Assembly: GCA_039936115.1 (NCBI GenBank)
Contig: JBDTIZ010000030.1
Coordinates: 1-26,088, forward strand
Length of the DNA: 26,088 nt
Direction: 5' to 3'
From: DATIJJ01 sp039936115
GTDB taxonomy: Bacteria > Pseudomonadota > Gammaproteobacteria > DSM-16500
Each line of letters starts with the position of its first letter. The first letter of the stretch is position 1. Below, piece after piece: positions 8,701 through 15,511 of this stretch. Position numbers and translations under genes: made by a program. The notes below the pieces were generated by a model. The model made no database searches and was not told the DNA's origin. It worked only from the letters and a program-made list of their open reading frames with translations.

Positions 8701-9967
8701 TGTACAACGCGAAGATGGAATTTTAGCTATGCTGCGTAGTTGGATGTTGGCAATAGGACCGACAACCAATGCGGAACTCTGTCAATTATTATGTTTGGAT
8801 ACTTCTGAGGTTGAACAGGCTTTGATTCGATTAGAAACCACTGGCTTGGTTTTGAGAGGCACATTTAAAACAGCAGATCAACAAGAATGGTGTGAACGCA
8901 GATTGCTAGCACGAATTCATCGACTTACCTTGGGGAAATTACGCAAAGAAATAGAACCTGTATCCGGTGTGCAATTTGTTAGATGGCTGTTAACATGGCA
9001 GCATGTTGCTGTCGGTACTCAGTTAAAGGGTGAAAATGGATTGTTAGAAATACTCAGCCAACTTCAAGGATTTGAAATTCCAGCAAAAGCTTGGGAGCGA
9101 AGTATTCTAGCGAAGCGTTTAACAGACTATGATCCTGCTATGTTAGATCGATTATGTTTGATGGCTATAGTGGGATGGGGACGACTTTCTTCTTTGACTA
9201 AAATCACCAAAGAAACTAATACCACTAATAAACGCGTGATACCCACAAGTGTTGCGCCGATTACATTTTTTCTACGTGATTCATCTCAATGGATGTCAGG
9301 CGTTTCACCTCTCACTACACACGATAAACTAAACAGCGTGAGTCATGTTGCAAAAAGTGTCTATGATTATTTAAAACAAAACGGCGCATCATTTTTTGCA
9401 GACATTGTAATCGGTGTCGGACACCTCAAAACAGAAGTTGAAACGGGTCTCTGGGAATTGGTGACTGCCGGCATAACCACCGCAGATGGTTTTGATAATT
9501 TGCGATCATTGATTGACCCACGCCGTCGTTTGGGTAGAAAAGGCAGACATAGGATACGTCATCAATATAGTACTGGACGTTGGGTATTGCTTAAACCTAT
9601 TGGTACAGCTGATAGCGCTAAACAAACTGAAGCTATTTGCTGGTTATTACTAAAACGGTATGGTGTAGTTTTTCGTGATCTTTTAGACAGAGAAAAAATC
9701 ATTCCTCGCTGGCGTGATTTATTAATTGTATTTCGTCAGCTGGAAGATCGTGGAGAAATTCGCGGAGGTCGTTTTGTTAACGGATTTTTAGGTGAACAAT
9801 TTGCTTTACCGTATGCGGTTGATTCATTGCGTGCTAGTATAAAAAAAGAACTTACACACGAAGAAATCACACTTTCAGGTGTTGATCCTTTAAATTTAGT
9901 GGGTTCTATTTTGCCGGGTTTGCGTGTATCCGCTTTGACAGGAAAGAAAGTTGTCATTCAAATTTGA
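5738..9967 (+). CDS. lhr: ATP-dependent helicase Lhr (long form)
   Basis: 1409 residues, close to the large bacterial Lhr (about 1,500 residues in E. coli). It is a superfamily 2 helicase that translocates 3' to 5' on single-stranded DNA and unwinds DNA or RNA:DNA hybrids; it is linked to DNA damage repair. Walker A is APTGSGKT at 48-55, motif II DEIH at 172-175, motif III SAT at 207-209, and motif VI QRAGRAGH at 361-368. After the two RecA domains come the Lhr-core winged-helix and later domains (to about residue 850), then the long C-terminal extension typical of full-length Lhr. It stands alone on its strand after the phosphatase gene. The frame is intact. Confidence 0.95.
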   Translation: MTKEIDHSLDWAHPLVREWFIHTLGSPTDPQRQGWPPILAGKTTLISAPTGSGKTFAAFLACLDDLVRKSIAGTLLNKTEVLYVSPLKALGNDIQKNLMNPLSEIFALAKIQNIKMSEIRVAVRTGDTPTRERVAMLKNPPHILVTTPESLYILLTAEKSREILRNVKTVIVDEIHALADDKRGAHLSLSLERLEAITHQPPIRIGLSATQKPLEIVANFLTGNGRALPIMIDIGHIRHLELAVEVPSSELSAVASNESWDEIYDRIAQLAEQNRSTLIFANTRRIAERAAHHLAERLGEDQVLSHHGSLSRKLRLAAETKLKNGELKALVATASLELGIDIGSIDLVCQLGSPRSIAVMLQRAGRAGHWHGAISKARIFATTRDELLECAALTNAILEGDLDQLIIPVEPIDILAQQIVASCATNDWLEDDLFSLVKKSYHYKTLSRQTFDTVIEMLSEGIAGSRGRYGAYLFRDRINGMVKGRRGSRLTAITSGGAIPDNGLFTVITEPTGMTVGTLDEDFAVESNSGDIFLLGSTSWRIRRVESATGRIIVEDAQGAPPSVPFWRGETPGRTNELSLRVSELRQKISDMLPSNCFPTVAAKEQPATLIAINWLKENCKVDAAGAEQIVEYILQGRALLGKVPTQKTVIAERFFDEGGGMQLIIHAPFGARINKAWGLALRKCFCRSFNFELQASATDNGINIALTEQHSFPLSDVFAFLNPKTIRSVLTQAVLQSPLFATHWRWDAGRSLALVRFRNGKKVPPNILRMLSDDLLAAVFPDAAACQDNLAGRDIDLPDHPLINEAMKDSLTAALDLEGIIEVLTKINNHEIECLAIDTTTPSQFAHEILNANPYAFLDDAPLEERRARSVAMRRLLPHSLLQEIGRLDPIAIEEVSQQAWPDVRNADELHDALQTFIAFPADSFLHQAETLRWKSFLDELILAGRVGTATANNKLFWFAVEKAKTFSAIYPEAVLHHTLKEIEVHSVQREDGILAMLRSWMLAIGPTTNAELCQLLCLDTSEVEQALIRLETTGLVLRGTFKTADQQEWCERRLLARIHRLTLGKLRKEIEPVSGVQFVRWLLTWQHVAVGTQLKGENGLLEILSQLQGFEIPAKAWERSILAKRLTDYDPAMLDRLCLMAIVGWGRLSSLTKITKETNTTNKRVIPTSVAPITFFLRDSSQWMSGVSPLTTHDKLNSVSHVAKSVYDYLKQNGASFFADIVIGVGHLKTEVETGLWELVTAGITTADGFDNLRSLIDPRRRLGRKGRHRIRHQYSTGRWVLLKPIGTADSAKQTEAICWLLLKRYGVVFRDLLDREKIIPRWRDLLIVFRQLEDRGEIRGGRFVNGFLGEQFALPYAVDSLRASIKKELTHEEITLSGVDPLNLVGSILPGLRVSALTGKKVVIQI

Positions 9968-10140
9968 TATGACATCGGTCCATATAACCTTGCAATAAAT
10001 GAGTCAACACGCAGAAAAAACCATGAGTCTGAAGTGTGCTTGATTTTTTTCAGATCCAATGGTGAAATGTTATAGATATGTTATGATTATTTTTAATAGC
10101 TTTTAATATCACACGGATTATTTTTTAAAGGGAATTTATT

Positions 10141-10671
10141 ATGAAAGAAAAACTCATAATAGTAGCTTTGATCTTATTAAGCCTATTTACAATAAATGCT
10201 TATGCCTGGAATCACTCAATAGAATTAGGGTACGGATATTCTCATGATCCTAATCAGATCAAATATAATAATTCAGGCATATTATTAACATCAGACTTAC
10301 TTTCCCTTAGTCGTGGTCGCTATACATTTTGGTCTATCACGGGTGCTTTGGGTCAATGGCATTCTACTGCGCCCTCTCATCAGAATTTGACTACCGGCGC
10401 GGTTTCACTTGCCTTACGCTTATATCCAGCTCCTCATTATTACCCAGCCTACTTACTAGGGTCCCTAGGACCTGCCTTGCTTTCAAGTCGAAAATTTGGG
10501 GTCAATACGCAAGGAAGTAACCTTACATTACAGACTAATATAGGTTTAGGTATGGAATTTAAATCTTTTGATGCCAATTTAAGATTGGCTCACTATTCAA
10601 ATGCTCACATATTCAGTCCTAATGAAGGATTCAATGTTCTGTACTTACTTTCATTTGGATACTTGTTTTGA
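10141..10671 (+). CDS. PagL-like outer-membrane protein (lipid A 3-O-deacylase family)
   Basis: 176 residues with a signal peptide (about residues 1-22, ending NAYA) and alternating beta strands that end in a terminal aromatic (SFGYLF), as in small outer-membrane barrels. The PagL signature HYSNAxxxxPNxG is present as HYSNAHIFSPNEG from His151. In PagL the His and Ser of HxS belong to the catalytic triad that removes the 3-O acyl chain of lipid A, altering host recognition. From memory, the catalytic Glu of P. aeruginosa PagL lies 14 residues after the His; here that place is Asn165, while Glu162 is at +11. Activity is therefore uncertain. A good AAAGGGAA precedes the ATG. No neighbour suggests a pathway. 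Confidence 0.75.
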   Translation: MKEKLIIVALILLSLFTINAYAWNHSIELGYGYSHDPNQIKYNNSGILLTSDLLSLSRGRYTFWSITGALGQWHSTAPSHQNLTTGAVSLALRLYPAPHYYPAYLLGSLGPALLSSRKFGVNTQGSNLTLQTNIGLGMEFKSFDANLRLAHYSNAHIFSPNEGFNVLYLLSFGYLF

Positions 10672-10765
10672 TAGCTTTGGAATGACTTTATTAGAATAGG
10701 GGCTGTTGACAATTGACTAGTGAATACTGTCATTGCTGCATCCTGAATGAAGAAGACCTAACTCT

Positions 10766-10815
10766 GCACTTTATTCTCCCTTGTCACCCCGCACTTTATT
10801 CTCCTTTGTCACCCC
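10766..10815 (+). repeat. Tandem 25-bp units, left flank of copy B
   Basis: Two 25-bp units (10766-10790 and 10791-10815) that differ by one base: GCACTTTATTCTCC, then C/T, TTGTCACCCC. The ends are the arm tip of the element; the filler TTATTCTCC occurs only at this locus. Confidence 0.9.
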
Positions 10816-10924
10816 GCACTTGTTGCGGGGTCTGGAATTAAAAACATAAAAAAGTCATTTAAAAAAATTAAAATGTGTTTTTTATTATTTAAAACCCGGA
10901 CCCCGCAACAAGTGCGGGGTGACA
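10807..10924 (+). repeat. Palindromic repeat element, copy B
   Basis: Inverted arms at 10807-10835 and 10896-10924 (29 bp, one T/C difference) around a 60-bp AT-rich spacer closely matching that of copy A. It lies between two rightward genes and could act as a hairpin in the transcript. Confidence 0.9.
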
Positions 10925-11017
10925 GTGTGATATAGGGTGCGGATGACAATGTGATATAAGGTGCGGGGTGATAATGTGATATAGGGATGACAGTATGATA
11001 TAAAGTACGGGGTTAGG
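10912..11017 (+). repeat. Tandem 24-25 bp units, right flank of copy B
   Basis: Units begin at 10912 (25 bp), 10937 (24 bp), 10961 (25 bp) and a partial one at 10986, of the form GTGCGGGGTGACAGTGTGAT plus ATAGG, and fade out after 11005. The filler GTGTGATATAG is not the inverse of the filler on the left side. Confidence 0.85.
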
Positions 11018-11247
11018 TCTTTTTCATTCCGGATGACATCATTCATTACTCAATTATCAACAACCCATAGAAAATATTTCAACTTTTATAAAGATCATAT
11101 CAATTTCTTGTGCAATAGTCGCAAGCCATGACTTACTACTATATAATCCCAAACGATGCTTGTCCTCACCTTAACTTTTTTATAGGTGTGTGTGATTTAC
11201 ATTAAAAAAATACATACTGTTATTGTCTACAGATTTAAGGAAACTAA

Positions 11248-11814
11248 ATGATTATTATTATCTGTGGTACTTCTTCATCTGGAAAATCATCTGTTTGTGA
11301 AGAATTAAAAAAAAAGCTAGGTGATTCATGGTTAATTTTCTCGACAGATGGCTACTTAAGTATGCTGGGAAACAAATTTTTGGAACTACATCCGGAAAAT
11401 AATAAGGTAACTATTCCTAATGATGTTTGCTACGCAAAAAAATATAACGATGGTACATTTGAAATTATTCCAGGTGAGTTATGTTCTAAGCTTTATTTAA
11501 CCATTCCAAGTGTTTTGAAATTATTATCACAACAAGGATTTAATATTATTCTTGATTCATTTATTACAACTAAAGATGAATTTAACTCTTATAAAGATCT
11601 GATGAAAGAATTTGATCCTCATTTCTTTTATTTATATGCATCTGAAAATGTCATTGCAGACAGAGAAGAAAAACGCGGTAATAGATTAAAAGGATCTGCT
11701 ATTCATTGGCTAAAGAAATTTAATTTTCAAGTTGAATGTGATTTATTAATTGATACGGAAAAATTATCCAAACATCAAATAGGTGATTTGGTTTTAAGTA
11801 AATTAAAAAAATGA
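11248..11814 (+). CDS. Chloramphenicol phosphotransferase-like P-loop kinase
   Basis: 188 residues, the usual size of the CPT-like family. Walker A is GTSSSGKS at 7-14; FSTDGYL follows with Asp34 where chloramphenicol 3-O-phosphotransferase has its catalytic aspartate. The pattern ILDSFI, then YASENVIADREEKRGNRLKG, then DLLIDTEKLS matches the family closely. The Streptomyces prototype inactivates its own chloramphenicol by phosphorylation, but most relatives in non-producers are small-molecule kinases of unknown substrate. AAGGAAAC sits before the ATG. It is flanked on both sides by repeat elements, so it is probably a single-gene unit. Confidence 0.8.
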   Translation: MIIIICGTSSSGKSSVCEELKKKLGDSWLIFSTDGYLSMLGNKFLELHPENNKVTIPNDVCYAKKYNDGTFEIIPGELCSKLYLTIPSVLKLLSQQGFNIILDSFITTKDEFNSYKDLMKEFDPHFFYLYASENVIADREEKRGNRLKGSAIHWLKKFNFQVECDLLIDTEKLSKHQIGDLVLSKLKK

Positions 11815-11874
11815 GAGAATAATCCCGGTTTTCGCCTATAGCCGTTAAGCAACGCATTCCCGTATTTTGTATTA

Positions 11875-11892
11875 GGGTCTGTTGACAATTGG
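11875..11892 (+). repeat. Solitary outer-end sequence left of copy C
   Basis: GGGTCTGTTGACAATTGG matches the left outer end of the composite element around copy B. No matching right end was found beyond copy C's right flank, so copy C may be a decayed or truncated composite. Confidence 0.6.
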
Positions 11893-11979
11893 AAGACTCA
11901 CATAAAATCATCCCGAGTTGATTTAACAAAACCTCAACGCGACTTCATTTTTAAGTAAGAAACTGTAATTCATTTTGAA

Positions 11980-12094
11980 TCACCCTGCATGTGTTGCGGG
12001 GTCTGGAATTAAAAACATAAAAAGTTATTTAAAAAAATCAAAATGTATTTTTTATTATTTAAAGCCCGGACCCCGCAACAAGTGCGGGGTGGCA
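11980..12094 (+). repeat. Palindromic repeat element, copy C
   Basis: Left arm 11980-12006 (degenerate, TCACCCTGCATGTGTTGCGG) and right arm 12066-12094 enclose the conserved AT-rich spacer. It lies between convergent genes (the kinase rightward, the DUF1993 gene leftward), a position suited to a bidirectional terminator. Confidence 0.85.
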
Positions 12095-12180
12095 GGTATG
12101 AAGTGCAGGGTGACAGGTATGAAGTGCAGGGCGACAGGTATGAAGTGGGGGATGATAGGTATGAAGGGCGGGATGACAGG
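12081..12180 (+). repeat. Tandem 21-bp units, right flank of copy C
   Basis: Units begin at 12081, 12102, 12123, 12144 and a fifth, shorter one at 12165, of the form AGTGCGGGGTGGCAGGTATG plus A. They become less regular away from the element. The filler GGTATGA is specific to this locus. Copy C has no clear array on its left. Confidence 0.9.
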
Positions 12181-12255
12181 GTGCTTCGCTCACTGACAGC
12201 AATGACGATTTTATTGTCGTATGCAATCCACTTCATCCATTTTTGCCTGGTTTCC

Positions 12256-12765
12256 TTAATACGTACCGATATAATCGCGCTTGCCGATTTCGACACCTTT
12301 GCTGCGCAAAATGTCATAAGCAGTAGTGACGTGAAAGAAAAAATGCGGCAATCCATAATGAAGTAGATAAGATTGGCCTACGAATTTTTTTTCTTTCGGT
12401 GTGCCAGCTTGTGTAATAATTTCACGCTCTTCGCTTCCATCCATTTGTAGAGGTGCGAGGCTGCCTATAAACGTAAGTGTTTTACTAATACGCGTCTGTA
12501 ATTCATCAAAACTAGTTTCACTATCTTCATAGCTTGGCACCTCAACACCCGCTAAACGTGCAGACACACCTTTCGCAAAATCAGCTGCAATCTGTACTTG
12601 TCGTGTTAGATTAAACATGTTTGAGAATAATGTAGCCTGTAATAACTCCTCAGAAGCTATTTTATTTGTTTCTACATGTGTTTTGGCTTTATTTAAAATG
12701 GCGCTTAAACTAGTTAACATTTGTTTAAAAACAGGAACAGACGCTTTGTACATAGAAATAGACAT
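12256..12765 (-). CDS. DUF1993 family protein
   Basis: 169 residues matching the DUF1993 family over its whole length: SMYKASVPVFKQML at the start, RQVQIAADFAKGVSARLAGV in the middle, then PSYEDSETSFDELQ, and LLHYGLPHFFFHVTTAYDIL with GVEIGKRDYIG near the end. These are cytosolic helical-bundle proteins related in fold to DinB-like proteins; their biochemical role is unknown. GAGGAATTAAATT precedes the ATG at 12765. It is convergent with the kinase gene, with repeat copy C between them. Confidence 0.93.
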   Translation of the reverse strand: MSISMYKASVPVFKQMLTSLSAILNKAKTHVETNKIASEELLQATLFSNMFNLTRQVQIAADFAKGVSARLAGVEVPSYEDSETSFDELQTRISKTLTFIGSLAPLQMDGSEEREIITQAGTPKEKKFVGQSYLLHYGLPHFFFHVTTAYDILRSKGVEIGKRDYIGTY

Positions 12766-12809
12766 AATTTAATTCCTCGCATTTAGTCACAGCATGTTAC
12801 ACAAACCTG

Positions 12810-12840
12810 AAAGAGGCTGCCATAAAAAAAATGCCTCTTT
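12810..12840. terminator. Stem-loop between the DUF1993 gene and the unrecognised gene
   Basis: AAAGAGGC (12810-12817) pairs perfectly with GCCTCTTT (12833-12840) around a 15-base loop holding an A-run. It lies about 35 bases past the stop of the leftward gene ending at 12874. There is no strong T-run after the stem, so termination is plausible but unproven. Confidence 0.4.
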
Positions 12841-12873
12841 ATTAATTACATTAAGTCAGATCATTCTACCGTA

Positions 12874-13923
12874 TCAACAGCTTCTTATACGCCTCGAACT
12901 AACCAAGTGTTCTACGAAAGTAAATGCTGTGCAAGCGCTTGGATGATAAAGACGGACGGCATCTTTGTAACTACCAACAAACATCGGATGCATGAGTGCC
13001 TTATTTGCAATATAAATTTTACTTGTCTCTGGGAATGCCTTTGCACTGTTGGGTACAATTCGATTGAAGATTTTTACTATTTCATCAGGATTTTTCAGGT
13101 GACCTTGAATGACCAGATACTCGCCATAGTGCAAGCCGCCTACACTAGAGAAAGAAAATTTAACCGGATTCCGAGGTGCAAGACGCGGGAGATCTAGTGA
13201 CCTTATATCACTATTTATGAGCGGTGTGTATTCAAAAATTATCATCAAGAGAGGAAGAGGTAAATCTTTCAATGCGGTCTTGATATCAGTCAGCGACAAA
13301 ATAAGCGCAGCTTTAAATTTATCTAAATAGTACTTTGCATAAATAGATTCTAGTGTTTCAAAAAATATAGTCGTGAATTTCGTAGCGAGTGCTTCGTTAT
13401 CAATTTCACGCATAGGATTAACATTAGCAATACGCTTAAGTATATTGATAACAGCAGTATGTTGATAATTATATAGATTCTTTTCTAACAGAAATTCAAC
13501 ACGAAATAAAATTCTTAACAAGCCCTGATTTGACATCGTAATAGCATTTTCAGAGAGCGTAACTTGCCAACCTGTTACACCATACACTTTTTCTTCTAAC
13601 TTATATTTATCCCGAGCCTTTAATTGATGAGGGTAGTCTATCGCTGAAAATCCAGGATGACCTGCTGAGGTGAGGTCATTCACTTGTAAATCAGCGAAGG
13701 CAAAATCTTGCCTCCGCCCCGCCCAATAGCCCGATGTGAAATCACAATCGTAATAACATATCCGCTGAAAAAAGTAAAAAAGCGCTTGCCCAATAAAACC
13801 ATCCTCTGTCACTCCAAAAAGGAATTTTATGCTCTCCATTTTTTGTCGCACATGGCTAAAATCTAAATGATTTTCCTCTTGGATTGCAGGTTTTCTTGTA
13901 AAAAAAAAGAAGCATGAGCGCAT
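12874..13923 (-). CDS. Unrecognised protein, second gene after the calpain-like protease (frame broken at its 5' end)
   Basis: 349 residues from an ATG at 13923, but this is probably not the true start: the first residues MRSCFFFF are encoded at a 9-base T-run. A better start lies upstream in another frame (see 13909-14008). I recognise no family. The protein is soluble, with mixed helix and strand, and includes a segment LPLPLLMIIFEYTPLI that looks like a buried helix rather than a membrane anchor. It ends with two cysteines-arginine rich residues SSRRIRSC. It directly follows the secreted calpain-like protease gene, so the two may be expressed together; a role as inhibitor, substrate or partner effector is only a guess. 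Confidence 0.6.
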   Translation of the reverse strand: MRSCFFFFTRKPAIQEENHLDFSHVRQKMESIKFLFGVTEDGFIGQALFYFFQRICYYDCDFTSGYWAGRRQDFAFADLQVNDLTSAGHPGFSAIDYPHQLKARDKYKLEEKVYGVTGWQVTLSENAITMSNQGLLRILFRVEFLLEKNLYNYQHTAVINILKRIANVNPMREIDNEALATKFTTIFFETLESIYAKYYLDKFKAALILSLTDIKTALKDLPLPLLMIIFEYTPLINSDIRSLDLPRLAPRNPVKFSFSSVGGLHYGEYLVIQGHLKNPDEIVKIFNRIVPNSAKAFPETSKIYIANKALMHPMFVGSYKDAVRLYHPSACTAFTFVEHLVSSRRIRSC

Positions 13924-14008
13924 TTAATCGTGGATCCCCAGTTAAACTTTGCGACATTGATGCTCTCGCTTGGTTATTTTGTTCTATGAATGGATTTCTA
14001 CTCATCAT
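13909..14008 (-). pseudogene. Detached 5' part of the unrecognised gene, out of frame at a poly-T run
   Basis: Starting at ATG 14008 (or 14005), three bases after the stop of the protease gene, the minus strand encodes MMSRNPFIEQNNQARASMSQ, then SLTGDPRLNALMLLFF, before running into a 9-base T homopolymer (13908-13900 on the minus strand). In this frame it stops about 19 codons further on. With eight Ts instead of nine it would join the 349-residue frame seamlessly (NALMLLFF then TRKPAIQEEN), giving a protein of about 377 residues. This may be a real frameshift, a phase-variable or slippage site, or a base-calling error. Confidence 0.6.
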
Positions 14009-14011
14009 TAT

Positions 14012-15397
14012 CTAAGATGCTTTAGGCGTACCTTCGTCTTCAGGATGATAAATAATATCGTAAAACCCTGTCGACGCACGAGAAATTTGATCAAGTGGCA
14101 CTTCAATAATGCCATCATCTTTCATTTGATAATATCCTGCACCGGCATTGGATAATGACCAACCGCCTGTTTTAGGATTATACCAACCTTTGGCACCCCA
14201 TGGATTTTTTATAATAACATTGCCGTTCTTATAGCCGAGAATAGCAAGCACATGATCATCTGTTTCAATTGCAATAGGCATAGAATGTCTTTCGGCGTTT
14301 CTTATTTTAAAGATAATAGTTTTTTGTTCATCAGCCGTCGGTGTTGTTAATGGAACATGATATTGCACGTAATTTTTTCCAGTAAATAAACCTAACGTTT
14401 GAACGGGATTTCCCCCACCCATTGTTGCTTCAGGATCCAGATGTAATTTATGCAGTTTTTGTGCTTCGGCTACACTCAGTATTGCTAACCATTTGCCACC
14501 TTTTTCCAAGTGGCTATACATTCCAATTTCAGCAGCTGTTAACGTGACAATAACGGGCTGGGATGCCGCAAGCGCTTTTTGATATTCTTTGAGTTGTGCT
14601 TGCGTCATGTTAGGAAATTTTTGTGGAATAGGAAAAGTTACTTTATATTGATTAGATTCCCCGGGTATTTTTTGAATCATATTTTTAATCTGCACGGAAC
14701 CGCCTGGTGTTTTCAATATGCCATTAATAGCAGAAAGGAAAAAGCAGTCACCTGCATTTCCTTGATAAATTTTCGTGTTAGCGGTAATTTCTTTTGGTCC
14801 CCAAAGTTCTTGATTACCAGGCAATGCTTTTGTTTGATTTATTTTATTTAATGCATTGAGATAGGAATCATAAAATCCACTCGATGTATCTGAGAATTTT
14901 TTCAGTAATTCTGCTTCTGTATAAGTCACATCTTTCGGACCTGCCGCAGTATTCACTTTTACGACTAGCGCAGCAACCATTGCAGCTTCTTGGCCTTTGA
15001 TGCTTGGGTCATGCGATAAATTTATTATTTGATAACCTGTCAAAGATTTTATTTTTCTGTTAGTAAAAAGACTATTCACGCTGTTTTTCACTGCGCTTGT
15101 GGACGGTTTGAGTTGATGTACATCAGTAGCTGCTGTTGGTGTCGCCTTCAACGGAAGATGCTTAGCTGAATCGATCGTTTTTGATTTTGATTCTGTTTTT
15201 TCGACAGTAACTCGCGTAGTAGTTTTTGTTTTCACTATAGCAGCTTCATGCGTCACAGTCTTCGTTGCCTCAGTCGCGTGTGGATGCGCCACTACTGCTG
15301 CCGGATGATGAACTACTTCTGCGATTGCTAAAGGCGTCAAGCTTATACTTGTAAAAGTGGTAGCGATAAATACGCAAGTAATTTTATTAAATTTCAT
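14012..15397 (-). CDS. Secreted calpain-family (C2-like) cysteine protease
   Basis: 461 residues. A signal peptide (about 1-26, ending LAIA) is followed by a low-complexity His/Thr/Lys-rich segment to about residue 100, probably a pro-region or linker. The catalytic part carries the calpain signatures: YQGNAGDCFFLSA with Gln212 of the oxyanion hole and nucleophile Cys218; DDHVLAILGY with His382; IKNPWG with Asn398, followed by GGWS. The order Gln-Cys-His-Asn and spacing fit papain-fold calpain peptidases. It lacks recognisable EF-hands. With a signal peptide it should act in the periplasm or outside the cell, possibly on host protein. An unrecognised gene starts three bases after its stop. 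A general papain-like C1 assignment is less likely because of the GDCFFL and NPWG motifs. Confidence 0.88.
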   Translation of the reverse strand: MKFNKITCVFIATTFTSISLTPLAIAEVVHHPAAVVAHPHATEATKTVTHEAAIVKTKTTTRVTVEKTESKSKTIDSAKHLPLKATPTAATDVHQLKPSTSAVKNSVNSLFTNRKIKSLTGYQIINLSHDPSIKGQEAAMVAALVVKVNTAAGPKDVTYTEAELLKKFSDTSSGFYDSYLNALNKINQTKALPGNQELWGPKEITANTKIYQGNAGDCFFLSAINGILKTPGGSVQIKNMIQKIPGESNQYKVTFPIPQKFPNMTQAQLKEYQKALAASQPVIVTLTAAEIGMYSHLEKGGKWLAILSVAEAQKLHKLHLDPEATMGGGNPVQTLGLFTGKNYVQYHVPLTTPTADEQKTIIFKIRNAERHSMPIAIETDDHVLAILGYKNGNVIIKNPWGAKGWYNPKTGGWSLSNAGAGYYQMKDDGIIEVPLDQISRASTGFYDIIYHPEDEGTPKAS

Positions 15398-15511
15398 AGG
15401 ATAAACTCCAATGTAACAAATGATTTCTATTAATCATAGCATAATAACTCTCAAAATTATTAGATTTTCGATCGTTCTGCTAATAACATATCGTGACTTT
15501 TCATGTCGTCT

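Larger units (their letters stand above)
10699..11066. mobile_element. Composite element around copy B with outer inverted ends (MITE-like)
   Basis: GGGGCTGTTGACAATTGA at 10699-10716 is the imperfect inverse of TCAATTATCAACAACCC at 11050-11066. The similarity continues inward for about 16 bases on each side (TAGTGAATACTGTCAT against the inverse of ATGACATCATTCATTA). The 368-bp segment has no open frame and encloses copy B and its tandem flanks. The bases outside could be a short ATA duplication, but this is weak. The layout resembles a non-autonomous transposon; no transposase with these ends is in the window. Confidence 0.55.

Noticed and set aside
9968..10060. Weak inverted pair after lhr as a terminator
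   Set aside because: The arms pair poorly (TCAACACGC against TCAAGCACAC) and the long loop makes a stable hairpin unlikely, despite a following T-run.
11119..11150. TATAAT at 11142 as a promoter for the kinase gene
   Set aside because: There is no acceptable -35 hexamer at 16-18 bases and the site is about 100 bases from the start codon; not enough to call.
12043..12366. 107-codon rightward frame across copy C
   Set aside because: It translates the 21-bp repeat into RYEVQGD units and then the DUF1993 gene in antisense; there is no start context and the tandem peptide arises only from the DNA repeat.
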